A stretch of 64,000 nt of DNA from Phoronis australis (GCA_002633005.1 NMRA01000173.1:263392-327391), one strand, 5' to 3'; counted from the first letter of the stretch, positions 21,532 to 35,135 are shown. The notes: a model not told the origin generated them from the letters alone. Numbers and translations are program-made.

Positions 21532-22225
21532 CTGTAAATGGGAATAATAATGACCCATGATAATGCTTATAAACATGCAGTTTCACAGGTAAAACCAGTG
21601 TATGCTTGGACCATAGCTTCAGAAACATTCAGTAGCAAATACAACACGTGTCTGGAGAGGCCCAAACAATATTCAATTGCTGTCAGAGTGTAGAACCAGT
21701 GTATGGTCTTGTAGAGAAATTTGCCTTGTCATCAAATCTGGATAGAACTGGCTTAAGTCAGGCATGATTAAAATTAAATACCCCGGTAATAAGATTTTTG
21801 AACAAATTTTGCAATACATTTCTTCAAGATTGTACACTTGGCCCTTCAGGTGAGTCACATTTTATCTAATACACCAATTTCGTATAAAAATATGTGCCAA
21901 AATTACCCCACTTTCATTTTCAGTATCTAACATAGTCGTGAATTTCCGAAATTTTTCGAAACATTTTCTGACGGTAGCTATGGTTCAGAACTTGAGCCTG
22001 GTAAAGAATTAATTTGATGCTACATATCTCATTAATTTGATGCTACATATTCTTTATGAAAGATGAGAGTTAAGTCTCACTTGTCGGCCATATTGTGCCC
22101 TACATTGGTGATGTTTGACCGTAACTACCATAAAATAAAGTTTACAGTGTAAAAAAATGTTGAGCAATTTAACAATGTAAGCAGTGCTTGACAAATGTGT
22201 AACTTTAGCATTGGCTTTATGCATG
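21532..22225. other. VKORC1 intron 1, no feature seen
   Basis: Only a small duplication (ATTAATTTGATGCTACATAT, about 22008-22048) was noted. Confidence 0.4.
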
Positions 22226-22773
22226 ATGAGATTCCACTTAACATTACTTTGCCACTTCATATTCCACTTAACATTTCTTTGTGACTTCATATTCCACTTA
22301 AAATATCTTTGTGACTTCATATTCCACTTAACATATCTTTGTGACTTTATATTCCACTTAACAAATCTTTGTGACTTCATATTTCACTTAACATTTCTTT
22401 GTGACTTCATATTTCACTTAACATATCTTTGTGACTTCATATTCCACTTAATATATCTTTGTGACTTCATATTTCACTAAACATTACTTTTTGACTTCAT
22501 ATTCCACTTAACATATCTTTGTGACTTCATATTACACTTAACATTACTTTGTGACTTCATATTCCACTTAACATTTCTTTGTGACTTCATATTCCACTTA
22601 ACATTACTTTGTGACTTCATATTCCACTTATTATATCTTTGTGACTTGATATTCCACTTAACATTTCTTTGTGACTTCATATTACACTTAACATTTCTTT
22701 GTGACTTCATATTACACTTAACATTTCTTTGTGACTTCATATTCCACTTAACATTTCTTTGTGACTTTATATA
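22226..22773. repeat. 30-base minisatellite, about 18 units in strict register
   Basis: Units of ACTTCATATTCCACTTAACA plus TTTCTTTGTG. Every unit is exactly 30 bases with substitutions only. The strict register leaves open frames on both strands (FHLTFLCDFI; KSQRNVKWNM). Confidence 0.96.
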
Positions 22774-23960
22774 GAAATGTAAAGGTGAGAATTGATCACA
22801 TTTGTTTTTGTCCAACATATGAGTACGGACTTTAAAATCAGCACATATGTAAACAGTAACATATTAATCAACTTTTCAGTTTGTTGTCACTAACCCATTC
22901 TCATGTCAAACTGCTCTGTGACATTTACCTGTGCACACTGTTCTTCACCTGTGTTACCTGACTCAACTATTGTGAACAATTGTCTTGAGAATGGTTTAGA
23001 GAAAATAAACCGAAACGTCGATTAATATGTCATTGTTTACATATGCGCCGACTCGTACTCAAGGTGAGAAACATTGACCAATCATGCATTTGCAATAGCT
23101 AGTGTAGAGAGTTTGTAACATTTAGCAGTAAATATAAGTTATGCTCTCAGAAGGTGGAGCCGACATCATTCGTTCTCTTCATTATCATGGCAATTTAAAT
23201 TAAACAACGATTGACCGAGGTAGAAGTCAGTCACTCTCAGGAATGTCACATCCTTATGATTCGTAGATGGCACACATTTGTCTGTTAGGAAGATTGTGGT
23301 GACCATAAAGATGCTCCTTGTACACCCTTCATCAGCGTTTCCCATCTGGTGTCAACTTACATAGCTGCTACTTAATATTTACGGAACATGTTGAAAGTAT
23401 TTTTGGCAGATCACTTTCAATTTTGGCATATTGGTAAAGAAATCACTCTTTGGTTATCAGGTACAAGGGATGTAAGATTTAGACACTAGTCATCTCCAAA
23501 TTTCCAAGCACGAGAAGTGATTTTAGAGAGGTGAATAACTGAAAAGTTTCCTGCATTGTAATGAGATACTAATTAGGCACAGTACAGTTACCTGGACAAA
23601 GTCAAATCAAGGTTAGTAGACAGCAATGAGCACCACTCATCACATTAAACCAAATATAACATTGGCTGAACTTGCATGTCTTTGCTCGATCCACAGGGTC
23701 AGTTGGCTAAAGCACCTGATTGGTTCTCAATGATAACTTCCAGCTTACAGACCAATCAGTCACGTTAGTTGGTAGGCAATGACCATCGCCTCTGTTGGCC
23801 CGAACCAGAGGCGATGCAGAGGCTATATGCGCTCTGTACGCCGGAAGCTTTTCGGCGAATTATGCCTCGCACTGACTAAACCATCAAAGTCACGTTGTTA
23901 TAAACACCTTTTGCGCATAGAGGAACACCTGAGGAGGTTGTCGATGTGTTGTGTTTAATT
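22774..23960. other. Intergenic or VKORC1 intron 1, no gene seen
   Basis: VKORC1 exon 1 might be in this stretch, but no CD..SCS-type coding segment with a suitable donor was recognised on the minus strand. Confidence 0.35.
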
Positions 23961-24510
23961 CCTTCCAACTCGAACAAATACTCCCATTATCAAACCTTTT
24001 CTTCGAGCAGTCCCTATTTCAGTTCCCAAAATCGTGAACTCACCATTTTTATACTGCGCACGCTCCAATTTTTACAGCGCTCGCTAGGTGATGTGACTTC
24101 ATGACCTCAATCTTTAAATAGGCCAAAGGTGAGCCATTGCGGTCTTGTCAGTCAAATGTTCGTTTCCAAAATGCCACCACTTATACTTGTCTTTAATTGG
24201 CGTTACTTGAAACTGATTGTATTTAAATGAATTATTGTTTGTATTTGATAAAAATAAATGCTGTTGATATGACATTTAATAGTATTTGTGCACATATTTG
24301 ACATTTTAATGTTTAACAATGTGGCAAATGCACGGCTGGTTCCCGGCAGCACGTACGCGAAGGGCTTTCAAAGTTTGCCGGTAGGTCCGCAACTTCTGAC
24401 CTTCGGCCTGGTTAAAAAATGAAAATGTTGATTTCACGATTTTGGGAACTGAAATAGGGACTGCTCGAAGAAAAAGTTTCATAACGGGAGTATTTGTTCG
24501 AGTTGGAAGG
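23961..24510. mobile_element. 550-base element with long terminal inverted repeats
   Basis: The left arm from 23961 (CCTTCCAACTCGAACAAATA ... GCAGTCCCTATTTCAGTTCC) and the right arm ending at 24510 are inverted copies over about 80 bases with few mismatches. An unresolved base (N at 24512) sits just outside the right end and hides the target duplication. Confidence 0.75.
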
Positions 24511-24953
24511 ANTAACGGTTATTTGAAGTAGCCATCAAGTTTCCACTTCTCGCAAGATTTGGACCAATCACATGAAGGTGCTGAAGATGGTGCTCGACTC
24601 CAGTACGGTACACTTTTATAACTCATATTTGCCCTGAATTTAGCCGCCTCAAACAATTAAAAAGAAGACGATAACAGTGGACAAAAACAGGCTTTATACT
24701 GCGGTATAATTTGTAAAAATCATATTAACATTTAGAAATTGCTTTGAATTTTTTATAGTATGTATTCAAACAGTACTCATTGTCATTTATAGTAAACAGT
24801 TAATTGTAGCGTAGCGACACAGTTGTTTAAAAAAATAGGTCATTCTTGGCGCACTAAGAAATGAGTCAGTCAACAGGCCAGTGAGTCAACAGCGCTTGTG
24901 CCAGGGATCAAGATTTTTGTTCCGTACCCTTCCCTGATTATTTCCAAGAATCT

Positions 24954-27900
24954 ATGATGTCTTTATTGCCTCTTTTTGCATTGGCAATATTATTGAGAGA
25001 TGCAGGTGGGATACACAATGAGCAAAACCCTCGAGTGTTACACCGTTACGGTCTACTCACTTCATGCACTTGGTGCCAAAGTTAGCCCACTTGTTTTGGT
25101 GAAAACTTTTGTTGCTTTCCTGTACTGCCCTGCATGGTTAACTTGTGTGATGCCTTTGCAAACCCTGAGTTTTAAAATCTACAAACTAATTTCAGTAGCC
25201 GGGATCTAGGATGGGGGGGGGGCAAAATTTTGTCTCGGGCAATCGTGTTTTACGATTGCATGTGCGCACGCAGCCTGAAAGATAGGTGGACTTCTGGAGA
25301 ATTTCTGGAGTTTGTATTAAAGAGGAAACGATGGACAAAAAAAAGAAACGAGAAATCGCTTGCGATTGGGTTTGAGCCGCCCCCTCCTCAGCCGCATGTT
25401 AAAAGTACCAGGATTAATTAGTGAATACAATATTTCCTCGCGTTTTATGTTTTTTACGACAGCTAAGGGGGGGGGGGGGGGNTTTTACCAGTCATAGGCA
25501 TAGTAGAGCAGTGTAAAATGGAAAAAAATGTTAAGACGAAATAGAAAATATGTTGTTGTGTAATTGCTGTTCTTGTACTTTCACTGAACTTAATCTTGCA
25601 ATGAAAATGAGAATCCTTTTTATGTTGACACCTTTAGTGGCGGAGATTGGGCAACTCGATGACTGTCTTGTCCATGGTGAAATCTGCCTCTGTGTTCAAA
25701 GACACCATGCAGTTGTAAATAATTACACTGCCTTTGGACACCAAAGGCTGCTTATTTTATCATTCTTTAAAGATAACTCCGACAGGTTTGACCCATCATT
25801 TAAACACACTGGGGTGACAAAGGTATTTTTTCATTTTGAAAGCTTTTAAACTGCAAATTTTTTTAATAGTTTGTGAAAAGTACACGAGGTGAGATATTAG
25901 AATTTTGAAAATCTGACACGGAAATGTGACTTTTACAGCCTAAAACTTTTGAACAATGCTGTCAGTATTCTGCCTCTCATTAATTCTACTGAGTGTCCAA
26001 CTAGATTGGGCCAATTTCTAAACCAACTGGCCACAGTTGGACTTTGAGGTAAGCCAAATGTATTCGTACAATTATTGGCATAGCTATTAAAGAACCTCCT
26101 TCCTTTGGCCAATACCAAGAAGCACAGAAATCACTATTGTTGGAGATGACAATTACATTACATGATTTCTATCTCAAAAACTCTATATTAATTTGTCCAA
26201 CGTATTACCAACGCATTGTTGTTGATGATTACCTCTACTCGGTGTTGAAAGTAGTTCTGCCAGGTTTCAATATGTTGTCCTACGGAAGAAAAGACTGTGC
26301 TTGGCAGTTATCAAAGGAGCTAGATATTATGACATGCTCCCAACCGCTCACGTCTGAAAAAGTCACTGAACGGCAGAACACCGTAGTGTTATGTATGTCC
26401 GACTTTTGTGACAAATTCATCTTAAATCTACTGTTTTTAGCCTGTGGAATCCTGCAACACTAATTAAGTCAAGTCAAAGTTACAAACTTCAAGCTGGAAG
26501 TGAATTTTTACTTAAAAGCAGTTATCAAACTACTGTAAATGTTTCAGGTGCTGCAACCATTGAAGTAACTAACTCTTACCACAAGGGTTTTGTTAAAGTT
26601 GGTGACAGGTTCTCTATATACTGCAAAGTGACAGATATTGTGTCGAACACTCACTCGGTGCGATGGGAGAGGATAACTGGGGCCAATATCCAAGAAATCA
26701 GCCGTGACATTACTGTGGCTTCGCTGTTCAACCAAACTGGACGTTACAGCGTTAGCTTAAATTATGATCCTACAGCGAAACGAATGGTCTACACTCTAGT
26801 AATAAAACGTGAGGAATAGTGTTTTGGCAGTACTTTATCTCTTTGTGTATATTTATTACTTTGCAAAAAATATTAACCATGCTTGTTACTTTGCCATAAG
26901 ATTGTTTTGCATTTCTTTTCCGACCAACTTGAAATTTACACACAACATGCAACTCACCAGTAACTCGAGGCCTGTTGTTTTTGGTCAAAATTGGGTGAAA
27001 AATGGGGTCATGCTGGATTTCTTTTATTGACTGATCATTTCTTGTTTTGATATCGAATGTTGCTATATTAGGTACCATTTTTTGTGTGATTGACATGAAA
27101 TTTTATCTCAGCATACAAGTCTTCAAAATCGTAAGTTATAGTGTTATTTATTCAAATCAGAAACAAGATGGTGCTGTTGTGGCCATTTTTTTATTTTCTT
27201 TTCCGAGCCATAACTCTAGATGAAATTTGATGTTTGAACGTCCATTTCCCAATTTATTGTTCTCAAGTTATTTGATGATTGTTCTTTCGTTGACTGATCA
27301 GTCCTCACTGTCATATGGGCACTTAGGGCTGTTCCAACAAAATCCGTATGGGAGGGGGATGTGGTAGTCTTTTGAAGAAAATTTAAATTATGGGTGGTCC
27401 TTCTTGAAAGAAGTATACAAAAGTGTGTGGTCAATACATTGACTTTAATTGTGAATTGTTCCTTGGTGTCAAACAATTAAGAACTTGAACTTTGCCAAGT
27501 CTAGAAGTCATTTGGGAACAATTTGAGACCTACCTTATAGCAGTAAGCATGGATTGTATTAAAAATGTGAGTATGGGTGAATTGACCAACCCTGCCTAAA
27601 GTGTATGGGCCAATTTACAGGACTCGTAGGCCATGTTAGCTTTTTGTCCTTTGTCACTTCCAATTTTAATGGGCCCGTTGACCTGAGTTAATCAATCACA
27701 TTGCCAATGAAATTATTTTTGCACGAATGACGAGGTTTGCACGTTGGCGGGTAAGTGACCTAAATCAGTTCTTTTGACAAAAGGCAAGTTTACAGTACAC
27801 AAGTTAAACGGCCTATTTCATGAATTTCATGCTTCGGGATTGTATACTAGTGATGAGCTTTAATTGTGATGGTGAATTAGTGTCGAGCTAGTAGAGTGGT

Positions 27901-30900
27901 GACCTATAGCATCTTGTGGCTAGAATTTGATTTTAACTCTTAATTCAATTTCCACGTGATCCAATATTGAAACCATATTAATATACTAGCATATTATTAT
28001 AGTGACGGTTGTTTTATTTGGTTTTCATTTACAGCCAGTCGTGTAGAAGACTCGAGTACTCTACGGTGTCGTCGCAATGACCAATCTGACCAAACAGTAC
28101 TCTATGTCTATGGTGTGTATTAAAAAATTTTGATGGAGTTTTATTTGTGAATATTTGGTACAGACAAAGTTCAAGAGTTTTTTTTCCTAAGCTTCACTTC
28201 TGTTTAAATTCTCCACTTTGAGAAAGTCAAAATTTAATTATTTTCCACAAGGTTGGAGCTTGTGTGCCAAGTTTTATAAGTGGGCGATATTAAAGAATCA
28301 TATGAACTGGCTGTATTAAACAATCATATGAACTGTTAAGTCTATTTTTAGACTCTGTTAGAACAACGCACTGTCTTACATTTTTGAGCAATAAAATGAA
28401 ATGCCCAGGTTCCTATGTTCAGAATCCAGAAAATTCGATTTTCACTGGAATTTTAGTGTCCCAAATTTTAAAGACATTCCAAAACTGGGCAGTGTTTACC
28501 ATAATCCTGATATCAATAAGCAAACCAATGAAACCAATGCCAACTTCCATTTGGAGTGGAGAGATCACCTGCAGTCATCTGATCTGGTCAAACTTTGAAC
28601 TCGGCTCACTATAGCTTCACAATGTCCTATATATCAACACAGCTTTTGTGATGGTAAATGGCTTAGTTTTGTTTTTGACAAAAGGATAATACGCTCCCAA
28701 ATCCTTTACAATTTACTCTATACTCCTTGGAACTAGACAACTTTTGACAGGATCTTGTCTGTATTTTTGAAAACTTAGCCATTTTCCATCACAGGGCAGT
28801 TCTATAAAAGAATGTTTTTCAAGGCGTTGTGTAATATTTGAGTGCAGTGATATAGAAAACATTTGTCTTGCACTCCCCAGTCATTTCGTCTCAACTAAAA
28901 CTCTACCATTGTTGGTTACAGCCACACCATCTATCACAATAAATGGGTTTCTTCCTGGACAGAAGGTCCAGTATGTGGCCAGAGATTATCAAAACAAAGG
29001 TGCCAAGTTCACATGTAGAGTCACTGGTGGTCATCCTCGTCCGGCAGTCGTTGTCAAACTGGGTAAACTGTTAATGTTACTTGATTTCAACACTCTTAAA
29101 TTGAAACCAACTTGCTGGTTGAGATGTAAAAAATATGAGAATCCAAATTTTGAGCAGTCAAAATTACTCGCTCTGCACAGATTAAACTGATTTCTAATAT
29201 GACTTGTCTACTTGATTTGACATATTTATTAGTCAACAATATTTTCATTGTGAAGAACACATCGTTCGGTTTTAAAAACCGGTTCCCAATGTCAAGTGAT
29301 GTGCCCAAGGCCATGCTATGTGCCCAAGGCCACACTATGTGCCCAAGGCCATGCGATGTGCCCAAGGCCATGCTATGTGCCCAAGGCCACGCTATGTGCC
29401 CAAGGCCACGCGATGTGCCCAAGGCCACGCGATGTGCCCAAGGCCACGCGATGTGCCCAAGGCCACGCGATGTGCCCAAGGCCACGCGATGTGCCCAAGG
29501 CCATTCAATACTAGTAGAGCATTGTGAGTATGTAGTGCTTTTTTCCAATGACACCTGTTAATTCAAAGTGACATTATTGTCTGTTTTTTGTGCTGCATCT
29601 CATGAATGGGTCAAATCAGCCATGTAAATTAGTTTGCAGTGGTGAGCTCCAGTTGACTATATCATGTTTTAGGTAATGATGTGGTGACAAGTGCATTCAA
29701 GATCAGCACAGTGGAGCGCTCTGTTGGCACAAATGGGATTTTGGGCACACTATACGATGTAACAGCTGAGAATAACAAGTTCCCCATTCGGCCAGACATG
29801 GATCAGTTGTCGCTGACGGTTTACTCCACGACATATCCTTACAGATCGATCTCTAAGAATATTACATTGGAAGTGCTATGTGAGTAATTTGATCCAAGTT
29901 ATCAATTTCATATTGCGCCGTGATTAAGTATACACTGGTGGCGTTGGCTGCGAAAAAAATAATCTTTTGGAAAAGGAATTATAGTCTTCTGATTGGAATT
30001 AAACTGATTTGAGGAATGATTCTTTTGAAATATCCTGCATAATAGGAGATGTTTTACGTAAATTTTAATACAAATGTTTGTAACAAGTGAACCGAATCTG
30101 CTAAGAGGATGTTGAACTGTTAAATTTTTAGTATTTGTAACCATGCACGTTTGTAATTACCTGGGATGCCTTTAGTTTGTTTATGTGTGCTTTGAACTTT
30201 CCTTTGTCAGCTGCACCATCTATATACTGTGGTGGCCACTCAACTCACATGGCGTTCCTAGGTACCAAAAACTACAACATGACCTGTTACATACATGGTC
30301 ATCCGACCCCTGACCTCGTCACATGGTCATGGGATGATGAAACTTTACAGCCTGGCATGAGCTCTTCTGATGACATTTCAGTCTCACGCAGAGTAAGTGA
30401 TTTCCACATTCATTTGTATCCTTTTCAGACAGTTAAAGAGTGTTTCAGTCTATAATTACGAGAATCCATGAAATTTATGTCCTGGTCTCATTTCTTGTTC
30501 CATTTAGCATTGTGCTCTTTTTGATGAAAAAACCAATGTTTATTATTTTGCAGAACTTAGCTACAGCAGTAGAAACTTCTGTTCACTTTGCTGTGGTTAA
30601 AAAGGCCGACTTTGACCGGAGGTACACCGTCAGTGTCAAAAACTCTTATGGTACCACAGTGGATGTGGTTAGGCTATACGAAGGTTGGTAAACATATGCT
30701 GACTCATGATCTTATTACTCACGTTATATGTACGAATGTTTTAAAACTATGGGACACATTTTATCTTTAATTTTCAAAAATGTCCACAATCTGGCTCTTT
30801 CAAATGGGTGACACGTGTGGATACTTAAAAGGAGGAGTCTTCATACAAAAACTGCCTTCAACATCTGAATGTAAGGATAGCATTTATAGAGAGATTGTAC

Positions 30901-32177
30901 AATTAGTTAATGTGTTAGCTAATGTTATGGCTGCCATGAGAAAATATAACAAATTAGAATTCACGCGCAGGAGGCTTCTATATGAACAACAAGTATGCAG
31001 TATTGAAATACTAGATAAGTAAAAACTCCCACTTCCAGCAAGAAGTACATGTGACTGGTATGTGCTGAGTGTTGCTGAGCAATGCTTAAAGTGCCAAGTT
31101 GCCCTGCTAATTGACAAGAGTTGTGTGTAGGTCTCTTTTTTTACTGTTTAGTATGTTCTACTGCTACTGGTCTTTAGAATTAAAATGCATTCTTTGTTCA
31201 GACTTGCAAGCTGAAAATGCTTTTATGAATAAGTTCTCTTTTGATACACGAATAGTGTGCAATATTCTGCAAAGGCAACTAGATCACACCTGGTCAGACC
31301 ACATCCAAACAGACCCCAAACTCAGAACGCTAAAAAGTTCAAAAATGCTCTTGAAACAGAACTGTACATTAAGCTTCCACTTGAACAATCTTTATGATCA
31401 TTTCTTGCTCAGTTTCGCTGTGGAATCCTTCTTCGAGTAGAAACGGGATGCTTTACAGGTTTATCCCTGGAGGACAGACTGTGTGAGATATGTCACTCAG
31501 GACTAGTTGAGGATGAGTTTCATTTTTTGTTTCATTGTTTTTTATATGACAATATTATAGAAAAATGTTTTTCACACTACATTTAGCCTAGACCTCAAAT
31601 TATTCTTGAACAGTGAATTTTTGTGTCATGTGTTTTCTAAGGAAAGTACCATACGTTCTTTAGCTAAATATCTCAGGGTTGCTTTTTCTATCCGGGAATT
31701 AAATTTGTACTCTACTGTTTCATAACTCCTGTTGCTGTTATTTGAGTGGCATGTCTCACAGTTCCTTCCATGTTTCTATCCATGTTGTGATTAATTGCTA
31801 CAGTAATACACACACACAGGCTCTTCCATTCCTTCATTTTGTCATTAATTACTTTAACTGTTACAGTATTGTAAGCCTCGCTGAGGCTGGTTCACAGGTG
31901 CTTCTCAGGCTCAGAACTTGAAATAAACATGCATTTATTCATTCATTCATTGTATTGTTAGCTATATTGTGTTAATAAAAGTTAAAACCTCCTTATGAAT
32001 TTGCTATGTGCCTGGTGTCTACCTTTATAAAGTTTAACACCAGGTATTTAAAATACTGTAAGTCTGTATCTTAACTTGTGTTTCTCTTTTCTAGACACTA
32101 AGAAGACAAGTGAGTCATCATCAATACGTCTGGCCCTTATCTCTCTAGTTACATCACTTGCACTTCAATTGGTTTGA
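24954..32177 (+). CDS. Secreted, probably GPI-anchored protein with three Ig domains, 8 exons
   Basis: Exons 24954-25005, 26548-26808, 28035-28112, 28922-29062, 29673-29879, 30211-30392, 30554-30683, 32095-32177; 1134 bases, 377 residues, all phases consistent. Exon 1 encodes signal peptide MMSLLPLFALAILLRDAG and was chosen for its phase and hydrophobic core; it is the least certain exon. Ig1 (about 20-130) is V-like with cysteines 43 (FSIYC) and 116 (EDSSTLRC). Ig2 (132-246) and Ig3 (248-350) keep the B-strand cysteine (FTCRVTGGHPRP; MTCYIHGHPTPDLVTWSW) but have no F-strand cysteine (YTVSVKNSYG in Ig3). Exon 8 encodes a Ser-rich segment, then LALISLVTSLALQLV and stop, the shape of a GPI-anchor signal. 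N-glycosylation sequons are NQT, NIT and NMT. Likely a cell-surface recognition or adhesion protein; no orthologue is claimed. Confidence 0.85.
25006..26547 (+). other. Ig gene intron 1, no firm feature
   Basis: Contains a G homopolymer with one N (about 25467-25482) and two weak ORF-like stretches (25607-25849, 26137-26463) that I do not recognise. Confidence 0.4.
26809..28034 (+). other. Ig gene intron 2, repeat-like sequence only
   Basis: Begins with sequence (TTTTCCGACCAACTTGAAATT, about 26918) resembling the dispersed repeat at 620. No exon seen. Confidence 0.4.
29298..29506. repeat. 19-base minisatellite in Ig gene intron 4
   Basis: About 11 copies of GATGTGCCCAAGGCCACGC. The right units are identical while the left ones alternate ACGC and ATGC/T. 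GC-rich in an AT-rich intron; 166 bases before exon 5. Confidence 0.95.
31200..31955 (+). mobile_element. 3' end of a non-LTR retrotransposon (relic) with ATTC tail
   Basis: From about 31410 the frame reads QFRCGILLRVETGCFTGLSL, then RLCEICHSGLVEDEFHFLFH and C, the same C-terminal zinc-knuckle as the relic at 12.9 kb. An upstream ORF segment (31111-31440) is in a different frame, so the copy is frameshifted. The 3' end has an AATAAA-like run and a short (ATTC)n tail at about 31936-31951. It sits in the last intron of the Ig gene. Confidence 0.75.
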
Positions 32178-33072
32178 CTTGGTATACCATGAAACAAATA
32201 AGTCAACAGAGGCCTGTTGTATCAAAGGTCTAAGTCCAGCCTTAGCTAAGATGGTTGGAAATTAAATTTAAATTTTAATTTGCAAAAAAGTTTATTACTA
32301 CTTGGCTCGAGAAGGCTGTTAGTGAGCCCGAGTGAAGGCTGCCGTTGAGCCTATCAATTGTCGTCAACTTCATACCAATTTCAATGTTTTCACTCTTCCA
32401 ATAAAAAGGGTTGCATTAACTATGTTTCTTAACTTACATCTTTGATAAAACTGACTCTAGAAGTTCCATTTCTCAGTATTGTGTAAGCTTAGTGTTCATG
32501 AAAGTAAAAGTAGTCAGTTACAGTGGGGGTATGCACAGTATGGGTGCCAGAGCTTGATCAAGAATGGGGCGCCCCCTTGTGACTGGCTACAGTAAAACTC
32601 ATGACGTTGTCACTTTTTATGATTAATGATTGAATGAGTTTATTAACTTTATTCAATTTTGAACCTCAACATTTTAGCAAAATTCTAATTTTTGTTCTAG
32701 ACTTCAAAATCGTACATTTCTAGAAATACTTAAAATTTTATATGCTTTGTTGATAGGTGTAGAGTACAAACTATGGTGAAATCATAACTTTTTTCACATT
32801 TGATTGAAATCTGACAAAAGCGTTTTTTCTGCCACATTGTGTTCCAACTTGAAGCTTTAGTTGTGGCACTTTGTGATTACATTACACAATACAATAGTTG
32901 TGGCACTTTGTGATTATGTAACACAAAACAATACATAACAAAATGAGACAAACTACTGTTTCCCATCATGATGGCCAATTCATTTAGCAAAAATGTCTAA
33001 GGTAAGAAAATTGTAATTTCATAATGGCTTAGCCGTCTTCAACTTACCTGTTAATTCCCTTCATTTTGTCAG
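32178..33072. other. Ig gene 3' UTR and flank
   Basis: AATAAA at about 32400 is a candidate polyadenylation signal. A duplicated phrase (AGTTGTGGCACTTTGTGATT) lies at 32850-32930. Confidence 0.45.
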
Positions 33073-33125
33073 GAGGGGAGACAACTCCCACCTTGAACAT
33101 GGCTTCTGCACTGCCGTCTCAACAG
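33073..33125 (+). other. Candidate exon, alternative Ig-gene end or start of another gene
   Basis: Flanked by TTTTGTCAG and GTAATT. Joined to Ig exon 7 it stays in frame (GGETTPTLNMASALPSQQ). It also contains an ATG in good context (AACATGG), giving MASALPSQQ. GC-rich compared with its surroundings. The next candidate exon is 38683-38747 in the same phase. Confidence 0.3.
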
Positions 33126-34119
33126 GTAATTCCGAGACATTTCGTCTAATACTTTTGGCTTTACTGTAGGTTGTGTAGTTCCTTTTCAGTAATACGTTTA
33201 GTATTTTGTTCATACAAGACTAAGGTTGCTTTTATCGTAACATGGCCTTGGTGTAGTTGGGAGAATTAAGATTCACGCTTAGTACCCATTGCTTGTTAAT
33301 AATAAATGCAGTTAAGTTGTATTGACCGTGAAAACAACATTGGAATTTTTATATATTATTACAAAAGCTGTGTTTGGGCTGTTATTCATGTCGTGTTGAA
33401 TTAAGTTTTCAGCTGCGCCATCATTCCATTTTTGAATATTGTCATACATTCCATTTCATACAAACATTGCCTTGATGATTTATTGATTCCCGTTATTGAA
33501 TTGATTCAGAAGCTGTTTTAAATGTTGTCACTTTTACTATATTTTGACTTCCAAATACATGTATTGTCAATTTGTTTTGATTCATTTGAATAATTTGCTC
33601 GTATGTTTACACTGGATATTTTTATACTAGAATGTGTAAAGAAAACAGGTTTTTATAATACATTCAGGATTTAACATTGTAAATAATCTACGCAGTTAAG
33701 TATTTTAAAACTTAAACATCTGAAACTGTAATTGGAATGAAATTATCTGTATCTTTCATGAGCATTTACGCAGGACATAAATGTTTATTTTTATATTTTT
33801 ACACTGATGTTTTTGCTGCCATACCAGTGTATTTAGGGTGGATGTGACAGAAATAAAACAAATTTATATAATTGCAAATGTAATCAAATTTATTGCTTTG
33901 TTCATTGTTACTTAATTTAAGGATTCCCCAGCTGTGCATGGTTTCATAGTTTGCTGTAACTATGGTCCCTCGAGAGTGCTTGCATAGACTGCAGCTTTGG
34001 ATACCTGACCAGCCAAATAACAAAATAACATGATTTATATAACACAACTGTGTCACTACATACTGCTGACACAGAACACTTTGTTATAGTCAAACCTTGT
34101 TACAACCAACATCAACAGC
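33126..34119. other. Intergenic, nothing recognised
   Basis: AT-rich sequence between the Ig gene and BLMH. A reverse-strand AATAAA near 33888 could be a distant BLMH polyadenylation signal. Confidence 0.4.
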
Positions 34120-34322
34120 TCTTTGGATGTAATGACTGTATGTTGTAACCAGGCTAGGCTTACATGACATCACTAAGATGTAATGACTATGTTGTAACCA
34201 GGCTAGGCTTACGTGACATCACTGGGGTATAACGACTGTATGTTGTAACCAGGCTAGGCTTACATACGACATCACTCGGACGTAACGACTGTATGTTGTA
34301 ACCTGGCTAGGCTTACATACAT
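34120..34322. repeat. ~55-base tandem repeat, four copies
   Basis: Units carry TGTTGTAACCAGGCTAGGCT then TACATGACATCACT, with small length changes, downstream of BLMH. Confidence 0.9.
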
Positions 34323-35135
34323 CAGGTAAAATCGGGTCATGGAAGTTTTACATTACATTGCAGTTAGCATATTAAACGAACCGTAATGAGGCTCGACTAT
34401 ATTGTTTTCTTACAGCGCACAGGAGGAAATAAAAAAACCATTGGTATTATTTTTTCATGAATTAGTTTAAATGTAACGAAACAATTCATAATATGGTATA
34501 ACTAGGACAAACGTATGCAGGCCATATTTATGTCAGAGAGCCATGGCACATTATTGATTCCAACAAGTTAATTCATAGTTAGTTGTACCAGCAGAGTGCT
34601 GGGAAGGGTCAACACATCTGATGCATGCACTACCTAACGCAGTGCTTAGCTATTCTTCTGTTGTCCAGGTGCCGCCTCGTTTACAGCAGTTTCACAAAAT
34701 ATTCAAGTATGTTTAAGATGCAAAAATGATGGAACACTTTGTTTCTATTAAAACTTTTCGTTCACTACCAAATTCCTGAACTGAATATTGGAGCTGGGTT
34801 CAACACAACCTCAAAAGAGGTAACAAAATGACATGGTGTGACAAGTTGAAACTTGGCCTTACTCAGGCGCCATAATGCAAATAGTTCATCTGCAGAGCAT
34901 ATGATGTGTTACCTTTTGAGTTGTATTATGCAATCAACATCTCAGATATATACACTACAACAATTTACCAGAGCAGTTTGTAAAATATGAAAAACATCAC
35001 ATATCACATGGTTAGCAAATCACCAATCCTTGAAGAGGTATAAATCAGTATCAAATTACATGCAACACTTTTAAACCTAACTTGATTTTAATCTTTCAAG
35101 ACAGTAAACATAGTTTTCTCAGCTGTTGTCAGAAC

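Noticed and set aside
22226-22773. CRISPR-like array
   Set aside because: Direct tandem repeats without unique spacers, in animal intron/intergenic DNA.
29096-29561. ORFs of 120 and 152 codons in the Ig gene
   Set aside because: Produced by the 19-base GC-rich minisatellite in intron 4; they overlap the exon 4 donor and do not match a domain.
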